This document shows, in pieces, positions 22,168 through 35,100 of a stretch of DNA of 64,000 bases. The stretch lies in contig CM039503.1 of assembly GCA_022432975.1 (NCBI GenBank), positions 54,744,466-54,808,465 on the forward strand. Reading direction: 5' to 3'. The stretch is from Begonia masoniana. Its lineage: Eukaryota > Streptophyta > Magnoliopsida > Cucurbitales > Begoniaceae. The notes under the pieces are model-generated. The model ran no database searches and was not told where the DNA came from. It saw nothing but the letters and a program-made list of their open reading frames with translations. The position numbers and the translations under genes were made by a program. Each line of letters opens with the position of its first letter. The first letter of the stretch is position 1.

Positions 22168-24084
22168 CTACCAGTAATCCCCAGCAAGAGCACTCCCCAT
22201 TCTGCAAATGATGGTATCGAATTGGATCTCTTATAACAATTGTTCGACTGTCTACCCTCGAAACGAGCTTTGCAAAGACATGGCAGTCCCCACATATCCT
22301 GAGGTTTTTTCTTATCCGAATCGTCTTCTCCTTTGGCAGGTTCATTAGTCCAAACACAATGGCCAGCTTTTCACTGTGGTACCTTAGTGAATCTGCCATC
22401 TGTTCCCCCTCAAGATCTTGGAGCACAAAATTTGTGTCCGGAACATAGCCAATCGCCATCAGTCGCTGAATCAACATGCCTAGACGATTATTAATCTCAT
22501 CGATTTGTGGGTGTGACTCGTCTCCTAAAATAAAAGCATGGATTCGTTTATTCACTTCAATCCAGCTACACCCAGGTTCTTTCTTGACACCCTTCACTCT
22601 CATACTTCTTCTCACCTCTGCAGCTTCTTCCCACTTTTGAGACTTCGCATAAATATTAGATAACAACGTGTATGTACCTGCATCTTCCGGGTCGAGTTTT
22701 AGGACTTCTTTGGCTGCATAAATTGCCAAGTCAACATTCCGATGAACTCTGCAAGCACCTAATAAAGCTCTCCATGTTACGGCATCTGGCTCACAGTCCA
22801 TTTCATGGATTAACCTATAGGCTTCGTCGAGCTTCCCGGCTCGACCTAGAAGATCAATCATACAACCATAGAGCTCTCGGCCTGGCTTAATCCCAAATAA
22901 CGTCTTCATCGACTGAAATAGTATTGTCCTACTTCTACAAGCCCTGCATGACTACAAGCAAAAAGAACCCCAAGTATTGTGACGTAGTTCGGTTTTGGCC
23001 CTGAAATTTTCATCGATTCAAACAGCTCAAGAGCTTCTTTGCTGAACCCGTTTTGGGCATACCCTAAGACCATTGTGCTCCAAGAGATTACATCCTTATG
23101 AACCATCCTGTCAAAAATGGAGTTGGCATCTTCGAGACTGCCACACTTGCAATATAGATCAAGGAGTGCATTGCTTAAGATTAGATCTTGATCAAACTTC
23201 AGTACATGAACATGAACTTGTCTCCCTAATTCTAAAAGTGCCAAACCGGTGCAAGCTCGTAAGACACTCGTTAGTGTCGATTGATCGGCTTGGAAACTGG
23301 TGCGTTTCATCTTCTTGTAAAGCTTCAGAGCTTCATCTCCATCGCTATTCTGAGCATACCCACCAATTATAGAGTTCCAAACAACCAAATCTCCGGTCGG
23401 CATCTCGTTGAAAACATTTAATGCATCGCTTAGCTTGCTCAATTTCGAGTAAATATCTATCAGAGCACTCCTAACAAAGACATCAGACTCCAATCCAACC
23501 TTCATTATGGTTCCATGAAGCTGCCTGAGGCTTAACAGCCCATCGCAGGATCTCAAAACGGTAGAGTAAGTGTACATATTTGGTCTAACACCGTCTCTAA
23601 GCATCAATACCAGAAACTCCAAGGCCTTTTCGTTTAACTTAGCACTGGTATAAGCAGATATAATAGTCGTCCATGAAACAACGTTTCTTTCACGCATTTT
23701 ATCGAACAGTTCTTGTGCTTCTTCCAGTAAGTTGAATTTCACGTACATATTGATGAGACTGTTGATCAAGAAGGTTTTAGGCTCGTGCCCATTTGAAAAA
23801 ACGTGCTTGTGAACAAGCTTACCTTGTTCGACGGCGCCGTGAAACAAACAGCACTTGATGAGCTCGGAGTAGGCGATGGAATCAGCCCAGATTTTGTGAT
23901 TCTGCATTGTTTCCATTGCTTTCATGGCTCTGGAAAGGTCTCTCTGGTAGCAGAATTTGGTGAAGTCATCCAATAAAGAAGACGACGACAAGGCTTGCGT
24001 ATCACAGTAAGAGAATGACGAAAGCGAAAAGGCACGTAGTAGCCAAGGGAGAGGCACGCACGTGAGCTTGGAAGCTGCTTTCAT
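22168..24084 (-). CDS. REME1: PPR-DYW RNA-editing factor, REME1-like (two frame breaks)
   Basis: Organelle C-to-U RNA editing protein of the PLS-DYW class, single exon, start ATG 24084. The N-terminus (MKAASKLTCVPLPWLLRAFS) looks like a mitochondrial presequence. A run of P, L and S repeats follows (e.g. NVVSWTTIISAYTSAK, DLVVWNSIIGGYAQN, DVISWSTMVLGYAQNG). Then come E/E+ motifs and a DYW deaminase domain with the zinc-binding HSEKLA and CGDCH motifs. Arabidopsis REME1 (At2g03880) is the closest match I recall, and the ~638-residue span fits. Two shifts interrupt the frame: one missing base near 22912 (YYF/SMKTLFG) and one near the end (about 22183), which hides the final GDYW and its stop at 22168-22170. 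Both lie beside G runs. A working gene plus sequence errors, or a recent pseudogene, are both possible. Confidence 0.87.
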
Positions 24085-24542
24085 GGTTTCTCAAGAAATA
24101 TGAAAATAAGCAGCACAGCATCAGCCAAAATCTCTTTGGTCTTCGAAACGTGAAATTTCAGATGTTACGCTGTTACAAAGAGCTCCATTTTAAGACGACA
24201 TAGCCGATGGGAAGAGAAGCTCGGGCCGTGAAGAACAAACGGCCAAAAATCACAAGTGCCCAGTTCTCCATCTCCTTCAATTTTCTAATTTTCTCATCAT
24301 CTCAAATTAGCGGGTTCATGAAGACCACTTTTCTGAGCATTGCTAGAGAGAGAGAGAGAGAGAGAGAGCGAGCACTCGGTGAACAACACATACCCTTTCA
24401 AGTTGTGGGTCAACAGATTCTGTAACGACGAGTGCAGATATACTCAGTCTAAAGTTCAAGCTCTAAATTTCACTCTCCTATTTTCATGAAGTTTGCATGC
24501 AGAGACTGGCCGCCAAAAAGCAAGGTTGAAGATGGAAAAAGA

Positions 24543-24584
<42 letters not shown>

Positions 24585-24585
24585 T

Positions 24586-24624
<39 letters not shown>

Positions 24625-24949
24625 GTTCTTCTCATGGGCAGTGGAAAGTGGGAACGGGATCAAATCAAGCCTCAAAATCATGTCATATCCGGATCGCAAA
24701 AGCAAAGAAATGAGGGTTCACAAGAAGAAGGATTTATTTTAAAAGAACATTTCATGAATCAAGAAAAAAAAATTATGATCAAATAAATATTTCCTACTCG
24801 ATTACATTACACTACTTCTGTTCAATCCATAAGCAGAGATGTGGGGAAAAAAACATGATATTTTGATATATAATCTTCATATGATTGATTGAATCAAAAC
24901 CTTGGCTTCAAACCTGCCTTCGCTCGGAAGCGACGCAATCATGGCGGAA
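24085..24949. repeat. Spacer with (GA), (CA)/(TA) and (GA) microsatellites
   Basis: The spacer between the PPR-DYW start and the 3' end of the transporter gene holds a GA run at 24345-24368, a compound CA-then-TA run at 24545-24584 and another GA run at 24589-24622. Short frames across them are low-complexity artefacts. No gene is seen. Confidence 0.85.
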
Positions 24950-27900
24950 TCATCTTCGGAGCTTTCCTATGGAGTGTAAATATACGGCAACGGAGACAAC
25001 GCTGAAAAATACGACAAGAATCAGAACCCTCCACTAGATGTCTCAAAAAGGCCCAAAAAACTAGACCATGACCAAGATATAAACAACTCTTTTTAGAGAT
25101 CAAATTCATTGAGATCACTCGGTCATCAATGGTTTAACCATAACAAAGTCTAATCAGCAGAAAAACCAATCAAGTGTTCAGAGGGACCAGAATCTTACGT
25201 TGATCCAAGAAAGAAAGCAAGGGAAAGATGAAATCCAAACAGGAAGACGGAAACAAATGCAGTGAGAATCATTGCCACTGAAGTAGAATACACCTGAACA
25301 AAATTAATAACCATGTAAATTGCATCTTCAAATACAATGAGATTATCATCCGCTCCAAAAGTATAGCATTGCAGTTTCATTCACGTATGGCAGCTTCAAG
25401 TCTAACAGTGAGTTAACATCATGGTTAAACACCAATTAATGATACAAAACAAATCAAGAATTGTTTTAGAAAATAAAAATTCAACCGATGCCATGAATAT
25501 GTTCATCTCCATCATACCGTCCACCATAATTACGCAAAAGAAAACCCATTGTAGCTAAATTTTACATATAAATATAATTTCCATCTTGTACCTTCACAAT
25601 ATTGTCAGCATACTTCAGTACCATAGACACTGCAATGCCGCTACAAAAATAAAAAAAGATGTATTTTTGTCAGTGAAATAAATTAACGTAATGATGATAA
25701 GTTATGAATCTATAATGTTATCCCTGGCAATTGTAATGCATTTGTTCATTACTGGCATTTCCAGGATTTTAATGTACTTTGGAAATTAAAAAAAAAAAAA
25801 AACTAATTGTATGTTGACCATCCCCGCAATTCTCAACAATCTTCGACTTTCTAGGGACTCAATGTGAATATTTTTGCTCAGGCAGTGAAGCCACAATAAT
25901 GGGTTAATGAAAAAATTTACATCTTAAGAAGAGATATCACACCTGAATGCATGATTAAAGATCATGAGAACAGTAATAAATGAATATCCATGAAAGAATC
26001 CCCTGAAAGAAAATAATTCATTGATAAGTACTTGATCAGACAATCATCCAATATTCTCATTAACATTGAAAATAAGTGGTTCAAACTATGTAAACCAGAG
26101 TTTTCTGGATGTCAAAGTTATGTCATACTCTCCTAAAAGTGTATCCAATTAACAAAATGAAAAGACAAATTAAAGACAATAAACAGCTTAAAAGGCAAAT
26201 AGTAGTTCTAATATTACTTGTTCATGACTGCGTCAAAATCTTGAATCACTATTGCAAAAGCATTGAAGACCATCCCAAATACATACAACCAGAAGTTTTG
26301 TACATTTACAGTTCCTTGAAGGCCGTTTCTTGATTATAGCCTGCAAGATGTATGATCCTCAAGATCAAACAGGGATGGGAATTTGTATATGACAAAATGG
26401 AATTCATTATATCTTGAAGAATAACATTTGGAAAAAGAGCAGGATATATAGAAACATTGTTTATGACTGTGCTCCAACACTAACGGTGCTTTAAAAATGG
26501 TCAAAGTTCCAAGTAGTAAAAATAATCACCTCAGTGTATACCCGGCAAAACCACTCAAGAGGGCCATGATCTGCCAGAAAGTTTAGTCACATTCACTATA
26601 GTCATTACTTGAAAATCAGACATTATGAACCATACAATAAAAACCAACAAGTAGGTAACTCACAATGGCCATCATCCAACCTTGAAATGGTGTCTGAAGA
26701 ACACGATCAGAACTAAAGAAAAATGTTAATATATAAGATGTCAATAAAAAAATGAAACAAAAATATAATTCTTTACGTACAATAGACAAAAAAAAATGAT
26801 GCAATATTCTAATGGTCAGATTCTCTTGTATGCTTCAGAAACTAATGGCCTACTGAAATTCAGTATGATCAATACTCCTGTGTGCTGCCCGTCAGTAATG
26901 CTGAAAAAAGGAACATACAAGAAGTATATAATACAAACAGGGGCAAAAAAATTTGTTATAGCACTGACTTTGTATTTAGTTGCGCAGTTGTGCACCCAGC
27001 ACAGAGAAGAATAAATGCTGCCCACTGAATCTCACTTAACCTGAAATCAAACTTCCATTGCTAAATAAGACTCTTAGCAACTGTGACTTTTTTAGTGATG
27101 CAGGCAATACATATGATTTTTTACACCAACAATCTCACTAATGCTTAATTAGAAGGAATGAAATAAGTTATCTTTGGTGTCAGAGGATGCTTTCAAAATT
27201 ACAGATGAACCTAAAGCAAGATAGACAAGAAAAATATAGAAAGAAAAATCAATTTCTCCATTCTTCTATCCTCCCTCTACTGGAGCCTCTATCATTTGTC
27301 TCATATATACTACGAAATGTTGTGAGAAAAGGAAAGAACAGAAGTGAAATCTTAACAGTGAGAAGGACTTACTCTTTCTTTAGCATAATTCTGTACAAGA
27401 CACCTGTACTGATTATATTAAAATTTTTTAGAATCTGATAACCTGGTGCATCCACATAGGCGAAGATGTAATACTGTCGCATAAATATAAAAGCAAATGC
27501 ATTCACATAAAAGGAAGAAAAATTGTAAAGCTTTTCGAAAAACATATCCCCACCATGACCAACCTGAAGCAAATTTTTTACAAGGTAAAGTGCCGCAGGA
27601 ATGGGGAATACACTTACTTCATCCAGCGTAGTGCTCAACCTAAATACATGAAAATTATAAATTACATTCAGGAAGTACTTATTTCCACTGTCCCCAAAAA
27701 AATGAAAAATTATAATTCTAAGATAACTGCATAATGAAACAAGAAATATGGAAATAGTCAGGGTTCCCAACCTAGAGAATTTAAAACATTGTATGGATCA
27801 GATGATATTGTATCAACAAAAGTATCTTCTTTTAGTCTTAGACAAAGTTGGAATGAATTTTAGTTTGGAGCCACATAGATGAATAGTCCCACAAATTCGA

Positions 27901-29086
27901 GAAATAGATTTTTCATTGTTGTACTTGTAATAATATTTTTTAGGGGGTAATTAATTCAACCACAATCAACCAATCTCGCTTCTCTCCTAGCACGACACTA
28001 AGACCAGTAAATCTCAGATCTTTTCAAGATAAGGCCCCATATAAGTGTTACTTAGACGTAAAGCAACAATAACAATGTAAAGTTAAGGTAACCTGTTATC
28101 TTCAGTCACACCTTCATTTTTCCATATTCGACTTAAGGCAGCAAGTGATAGCACACATTTCAAAGCCTCCACCTAGTACCAGAAAGCATAATTCTATATG
28201 TTGATTCAAAAGCCTTATAATTATATAACAAAAAATAATACGAGAAACTACTATCAATCAGCCGAACAAGAACAAGATAATTGCCCATTATAATTGCACC
28301 ATTAAACAATACGATTTTCATACCAAAAAGTTTGCAGTGGTAACACTGTAGTCATACTTCCCAGCTCTTTTTGACCAAACGATGAGTATTGCTTGCGAAC
28401 TCGTAAAAATTGTCAATGCGAATGTAACTAACGATCTAATCAAATCAATCAACATGGGAGAGAAAAAAAAAAAAAATCAATTGGATTCAACAGTTAAAGA
28501 AAGAAAATCAGTCACGTATGTAAAAATCAAATGGGATGGCTGAGATGACATACTTTCGTTTCCATTTAGACCGATCAAGTGAAGCCCTCCCCAATGTAGC
28601 TACATCAAAGAAATAACAGCAATATCGGCAAGTACAACCAAAAAAAAATGTAAATTCAATCAAAATTAAGGAGGTCAAACTAATAGACTTCACTGAAAAC
28701 AGAAACTCTCAGCTGATTGAAGAAACATACCCCCTGAAAGCCCTTTCCCATAACGCAAGTTTTCTACATTGTCTTCATCAGCAACACCACCAGGACGACC
28801 TAAATCCTCATCTTTGTCCTATAATTACAATCTTCATTTACATTGGATAAAATTATGAAAAATGTGAGTGTGCTTAGGCAGTCAAAAGGGGATTAAATTT
28901 CCTAACTTGACTGTAACAATCAGTCGGCAAGTGAGATACGACTAAACATGAGCATCCTAAATTATAGAGAACCAAAATTATGCAATTCATAAAGATGAGA
29001 TTCAGTGTAAGACTGCGAATCCGAAGTAGAAAGAGAATCATTTATTAAAATAATAAAACCTGATCTTTGATCTTTTTGTACTCCAT
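24950..29086 (-). CDS. CMP-sialic acid transporter 1-like nucleotide-sugar transporter (15 exons)
   Basis: Golgi multi-pass membrane carrier of the nucleotide-sugar transporter family. Exons (minus): 29060-29086, 28731-28818, 28554-28599, 28324-28435, 28093-28172, 27564-27639, 27373-27473, 26969-27040, 26664-26712, 26530-26570, 26218-26340, 25943-26002, 25592-25640, 25199-25293, 24950-25001. All have GT-AG ends and matching phases. Landmarks: MEYKKIKDQ, WSKRAGKYDYSVTTANFL, FPIPAALYLVKNLLQ, YYIFAYVDAPGYQILKNFN, STGVLYRI, NHAFSGIAVSMVLKYADNIVK, VYSTSVAMILTAFVSV. Exon 10 is one base short in a G run (GFAG/YTE near 26542) and exon 11 one base long (after KKRPSRN near 26310). They offset each other, but a stop falls between. 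Arabidopsis At5g41760 is the homologue I recall. True substrate in plants is not shown by sequence. Confidence 0.88.
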
Positions 29087-29538
29087 TTTACTAATATGCA
29101 GACAGAGATCCGTTCTCCGGAAACCAAAGCAGTTTATTGGTTCGCTTGAGAGTTAGGATTGCTCGCTGCTTGATCGGCGTCCATTGCAGAGGACCGTGAA
29201 ACCCAATTAACTCCCTCGATTGATCCAGTTCTTTCGTATAAACACGGCCCGTTTCATCTCTCCCCAACGAAATTGGAAATTTGGCCCAAAATCATCTACC
29301 TTCAAGTTCCAACTTTAATTGTAATCTAAAACAAAGCAATTAAACTCTAATATTCCATCTTACACTCTATCGCATCGTATCACTTATCATTAACGATAAG
29401 AGTAGGATCGGTTCGATTGGAAGCAAATCAACATTTTCGATTCGATTCCAAATTAAGAAAAAGCAACAGAAGATTCTTAATTCTATTTTTGAAAAGTTGC
29501 CGAAAAACGAACCAAATTAGTATATCAAACAAGCTAAC
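29087..29538. other. Transporter promoter and leader
   Basis: 5' leader and promoter of the nucleotide-sugar transporter gene, AT-rich, ending at the TRIM element. The last five bases (29534-29538, CTAAC) are one copy of that element's target duplication. No gene is seen. Confidence 0.5.
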
Positions 29539-29863
29539 TGTTAGTCACACATCGACAAAACCAAAGTGAAATAGCATATATAGATACGAGAGAGATTCCT
29601 TCAATCCTTGAGATAACTTTTGGAGTGAGTTCTATCCTCTCACTTTCTATCATGGTATCAGAATTAGGTCTGTATGATGTGAAGACGGTAGGAAACACGC
29701 TAGACGTGAAGGAAAAAAAAAAACCTATCACGCTAGACATTTGGGCAGGTGTTAGTTCCACATCAACATAACCAAAGTGAAAGAGCCTGTATAAATATAA
29801 AGGGGATTCCCTCGATCTTTGAACTAACTTTTAGAGTGAGTTCTACCTACTCACTTTCTATTA
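29539..29863 (+). mobile_element. Complete TRIM retroelement (325 bp)
   Basis: Terminal-repeat retrotransposon in miniature. Two 114-bp LTRs (29539-29652, 29750-29863) begin TGTTAGT and end near CACTTTCTATYA. The first is followed at once by a primer-binding site TGGTATCAGA (29653-29662, initiator Met-tRNA). The 97-bp interior has no coding capacity and ends in a purine-rich word before the second LTR. The flanks carry the 5-bp direct repeat CTAAC (29534-29538, 29864-29868). The LTRs differ at many sites, so the insertion is old. It belongs to the same family as the element at 47380-48676. Confidence 0.92.
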
Positions 29864-29868
29864 CTAAC

Positions 29869-30354
29869 TTATTCAAAATAAAATTCATTGTAAACTCGAG
29901 TGAGCCTCAATTCTTTAAATGTAGTTTGATATATCAACAATTCTATGTTAGTTCTCAATTCTATATTAAGTTTTTTTTCTTTTACAAATTACACGTTCAC
30001 TTTTGAGTTATCAACAATTTAAATCTTATAGTCAATTTATACATCAAATTCAGCACGTGTATTTCATATTTTCTATTTAATCATACATTTTAACTCGATT
30101 TGTGCATTTTTTAATAATTTTTAACACGATTTCAAACTTTGTCAATGTTTTGTAATTTTAGCGTACTAACGCGTCAAAGATTAAATATTTCTTTTAAAAA
30201 ATCAAATAAATAAAAGTAATTAGAGACTCTTAGATCTGAGTTGGGGCCCACGAGAATGAAATCCTGCTCTCATCCTCCATTAAAACAGCTTGTAAACACA
30301 ACACTTTCACCTCTCCTCGGCCTTCTCTTTACTTCACCGCCATTGTTATACACC
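29869..30354. other. AT-rich promoter region of the 30355 gene
   Basis: AT-rich spacer followed by the leader of the small conserved gene. An upstream in-frame ATG at 30256 would extend that gene by 33 codons. No other feature is seen. Confidence 0.4.
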
Positions 30355-30837
30355 ATGAGCTCTGTGATTCAGAGCTTCCACAACCGAAGCTTCATGCCGA
30401 CCAGGCCTCTCCACGATGCCCTTCCAGTTTCTCAGATTGATGGCACCGAAGATCGTCCCCTGCGCAGAAGGCTTTCTTCTTTCTCCCTCAAACTCCAACC
30501 CCTGTCTTCGCCTGCAACTTCCTGGGTGCTTCGTCGATCCAAGTCGGTCTCCTCAATGGGAGAATCTGCTGGTAACTCTGTTAAAACGTGGTGGGATTGG
30601 GGATGGTCCTGGATCCTCTCCAGAAAACCCGTCTTTGCTAAAGATCTGGAGATGAACGAAGAAGAGAGCAAGGCTATTGGATCGCACAGTAGAGGTAGCT
30701 GGAGACATGTTTTCTACAAGGTGAGGTCTGATATCAGAAAATTGATAGGTTCCGATCATGTCGCTCTTCCTCAAACCTTCAAGTACGATTCATTTAATTA
30801 CGCCAAGAATTTCGACGACGGAATCAGATCCCGTTGA
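30355..30837 (+). CDS. Conserved plant protein of unknown function (160 aa)
   Basis: Single-exon gene. I start it at ATG 30355 (context CACCATGAG; protein MSSVIQSFHNRSFMPTRP) because the residues upstream, from an in-frame ATG at 30256, look like translated leader. Visible traits are a basic Ser-rich stretch (RRRLSSFSLKLQPLSS, WVLRRSKSVSSMGE), a Trp-rich block WWDWGWSWILSRKPVFAKDLEMNEEE, then SWRHVFYKVRSDIRKLIGSD and QTFKYDSFNYAKNFDDG at the end. No signal peptide or membrane helix stands out. The pattern looks like a conserved plant family, but I cannot name it or give a function. Confidence 0.72.
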   Translation: MSSVIQSFHNRSFMPTRPLHDALPVSQIDGTEDRPLRRRLSSFSLKLQPLSSPATSWVLRRSKSVSSMGESAGNSVKTWWDWGWSWILSRKPVFAKDLEMNEEESKAIGSHSRGSWRHVFYKVRSDIRKLIGSDHVALPQTFKYDSFNYAKNFDDGIRSR

Positions 30838-32118
30838 ATTCCGAATCTCAACCACCATTTTCGCCATGGATCGAGCTTATATTCTACAGATCTTTCCTTT
30901 CCTAGGTCTTTCTCTCGCTTTCCTGCATTTTGACGACGACGATCAATGGCCTCGAATTAGACACAAACAATGCCGCCGAATCATTCAGTAAAGAAGGTAA
31001 CAGTCATGATTGAACTGAAAATCTCCATTTCTGGTCGTCATTGAGTTTAACCAAACGCAATCGGCGAGAAACATAGAAATTGCAAGGAATTACTCTGCTC
31101 CTCCACCCCATTGTTGAACAGATGATTGTCATTATTATTATTATTATTTTCTGTAATTTTTACAAGTTAATTAATATTGCTCTTGCTGGTTTGATTCGTA
31201 CAAGACCAATCTCTTCTTCTTCTTCTTCTTCTCAAGATCAGAGGCTGCCACTGCAGGAATCCATTTCTTCCTCCTCTTTTTCTGCTCTGTTCATCCTTCA
31301 AACAGAGATGAAATTAATTAGTTAATCTGTAATTAACAATATAATAAGAGTGATTAAGAAGCAATTAGTGAAACACGGGTAATGGGTGATGGTCTGTCGG
31401 TGTGCCAGCAAATATGACGATTTCTCAACCCAAACCAGCTGTTTAACTTCCACATGCATGCACTAATCTCTCAAATTAAATCCATTAATCCCTAATTAAT
31501 GATGGTATTAGTTTTTTGATTATATTTATTCAATCCCAAGAAAATGGGAACAATAATGATTTGACCAATGCAGGACATCCACGTGGAACCCATTGGAACG
31601 GCCGACAATCCAGTTTTTGAAATATTAATTTATATATAGTTGACTATATAATATGAGAATAAAAATGAGTATTATTGACAAATTATGTGAATTATGTTAC
31701 ACATTATCGAGTAAAAAAATCAGTCATGAAATTAAAATCATGAATAATACAAATCATTGCAACCCATGAACAAGCATGGTTGATGAATGACTATGGAGCT
31801 GAGTTGGATTTATATTTCGCCGATGATCTGATCGTAGATTCTTCTTCCCCTTCTATCTCTTTTTTTCGGGTTCTTCTGCGCGACCTGATAAAGCAATTAA
31901 TCGTGAATTTTTGAATAATATTATGTTTATCCTTTAATTCTACATTTTAATATGACGTGACAGTCACTGATTAGTACAGTTAATATGATAGATTCCTATT
32001 ATTGCATCAATTAATGATTGACACGTTAGAAAATGAGATGAATAGGTAAAAATTGAGGGTAGCTATGTTTCTTTTCTAATTCTGATAATTACCTGTACAT
32101 TTTGTTTTCGGGTAACAA
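30838..32118. other. Convergent spacer between the 30355 gene and the CDPK
   Basis: 3' UTR of the small gene, then AT-rich DNA with short (ATT)n (about 31130-31147) and (TTC)n (about 31212-31232) runs. Short frames are chance. The 3' UTR of the CDPK lies at the right end. Confidence 0.45.
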
Positions 32119-35100
32119 TTATCGAGGACTTGCTACATCTATCGTACTCGTATTCAAGCTGTTTCTCATAGTCCTTCTCCCAATCCATCCATTGCCTTTC
32201 TGCATCATAGCCACAAATTCGCCATAATCGATCCTCCCATCCTGCATGTACGTTGAAAGATTATACATTTTCCATCGACAAACTAATTGAGCTGAGAAAA
32301 TTGAACAATACCATATATAAGAGCATAGATTTAACAAATAAATTGATAGTAGTGTCCAAATTGTTAATAGCTGAAATGTGGTTGTTCGGTTTAAAAAAAA
32401 ATAATAGTTTGAGCTTTTATCGGTAAATGATCCCTAACTTTAACGTCTAAATTGCACTTTACAAAAAAAAAAAAAAAAAAAAGATGACTTACATTATCTT
32501 GATCGACTTCTCGGATGATGTCCTCAAGGAATACATCGGTCATATTATGTTCTGTACAAGCTTGTTGTAGCTCATCCACTGTAATGTAACCACTTCTATC
32601 CTTATCGAAGTATTGAAAGGCTGCAACAAGATGTTCTTCGCGTTCGAGTTTGTTGAGATGAATTGTGGCGGCGATAAATTCTCCATAATCGATGGTCCCA
32701 CTATTATCGACATCAGCCTGAAACGAAAATAGAGTATCGATTATGTCTAATACATAAGGCCAATAAAAAGCGAAGAAGATCTTCTTGCAAAAACTTGAAT
32801 TACCGCTTCCATAAGATCGCGAATTTCTACGTCTTTCAGGGTAGAGCCGTATCTTCGCAGACCAGCTTTCAATTCTTCGAATGTGATCGCTCCGCTGTTA
32901 TCTGTATCCATCGTCATAAACATTTCTCTTAAACCGGCGATTTCCTCTTCAGAAAGGCTTTCGGCGATCACCTGATCACACGAAATAAATTGTTTGTGGG
33001 TCGATGATAGTAAAACAAATCAAGATTGACTTACCCGTAAAGCCATCTTCTTCAACTTATTCATTGCGGAAAACTGTTTGAGCCGAGAAAGTACGGCCGG
33101 GTCTAGTGTTCTATCAGGAGCAACACCATTTTCACAAATCCAAGGATGGCCTAAACAACAATGCAGAAAAATCCATTAACATTTTTCTTGTTAGTAAAAC
33201 GACATATCAATTGATAAAAGCAGAGCGAGTTACTAAAAACTTTATAATTGAAAAGGAAAATCCCTATTTTGATATTAACATGCACATCTCGCCCATTAAG
33301 ATTGATGAAGAAATAACATGTTTTTTTTATAAGTTCTTCCATTCTGTTTATGGTTTCTTTTGACTAGATGGTTCACCATAGAGAGATCGAGTTTCAAAAA
33401 ATGGTCAATGGTCTTATGAATACACAGATGTATAACTCCAATAGAGTCAATGGCTCGTATATTCATCACTATAGGAATTGGGTTCAAGCTTTCTCCAGCC
33501 CCTTCTCATCAATGGACTCCTGACGTATACGGAGGAGTGCGGTTCGTTCGATGAATTCCTATCTCTCTGTCTATCTCTAAGATGTTTGGATTTTTCAAAA
33601 CTTCATGGACATGCACAAGAGAAAGACTATTCAAATGATTAAGGCTGGAAACGACATTATATTTCAAAATAATTTCGAGGCGAGACTTATTTTAACATCA
33701 TTAAGCATCAATTTGTTCCCTTGTCAAGCCCAAATCTGATATGAAAGTTGATATGAATCTCAATAAGCATTATGTACCCTTCTAAATTACCTAGACATTC
33801 ATCTTCTTGAATTCCAACCACAATTAAGTGAATGTTTTTATGTCAGTTTAAAAACGATGATAAGTCAAACTTACTTAAAACCTCGTGAGCCGTCAGTCGG
33901 TCAGAAGGACGAGAACAAAGCATCCTCCTGACTAAGTCTTTAGCGCTGTCAGAAATCAAGGGCCATGGATCCGTGTCGAAGTCAATATGTCCCTTCAAAA
34001 CTGCATCAAATATCCCTTGCTGTGTTTCTAACAACAAAAATGAGTATTTATTACGAGTACCAATGAAAAAATACTTGTATTCTTCTAATGGTATTGCATA
34101 TACCTGCCCAAAACGGCGGCACGCCACTGAGCAAAATGTACAATATAACTCCGGCAGTCCATACGTCCGCTTCTGGACCGTAATGCTTGAGAAGGACTTC
34201 AGGGGCAACATAGTACGGACTTCCTACAACGTCGGTGAAGACTTGCCCTGAACAAAAAAAGTAGATTATGCCACAAAATGTGACAGACAATAAAATTCTA
34301 CAGCTGTAAAAATAAGTATTTGCGTTGGTACTGCCGATTATAAATCATCATGCGGCAGCCAAAGCATTGAGATTTTGAATAAGATACCATGGAACATATG
34401 CTTTTTCTTTACCGGGTTTAAAGAAAACGGAGAGTCCAAAATCGATAGCTTTGAGAGAGAAATCATAGTCTTTATTAACCAACAAGAAATTCTCGGGTTT
34501 CAAATCTCTGTGCATAACACCGAGAGAATGGCAAGCCTCAACAACACCGACAATGATCTTCGTCAACTCAGCAGCCTTTCTCTCACTGTAATGTCCCCTC
34601 TGAATAATTCTATCGAACAGCTCACCACCGGCACAAAGCTCCATCACGATATGAACATACAAAGGATCCTCATAAGCACCCTTGATTGTTACAATATGCT
34701 TATGACCAGCCAAATGGTGCATTATCTGAATTTCCCTCCTAACATCCTCAACATCATCTTTGGATATCAACTTTCGCTTGGAAATCGATTTACAAGCATA
34801 CTCAATTCCAGTCGTAATCTCAGTACAGGAGTAAGTCGTCCCGAACTGTCCTTGTCCTAGTTTACGGCCTAACGTGTAAAGATCACGAATATTAGCAGTT
34901 TTATGACCCAAAACGTAGTACAATTGGTTATCTCCGCCTCGTCTCATGACTGATTCCTTTTTTGCCGAGCCGTTTAAGCGCAGATTGTTGTTGTGGGTCG
35001 GTTTGGTACTGTCTTCTTTGGCAAATTCTAGAGCAATGAGTTGTTGGGAGTTGAGGGTTGTTGGAGAGCAGTCGGAATTGGACCGATCCGAGGAAGTGCT

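Noticed and set aside
24493..24786. Open frames across 24.4-24.8 kb on both strands
   Set aside because: They are made of GA, CA and TA microsatellites.
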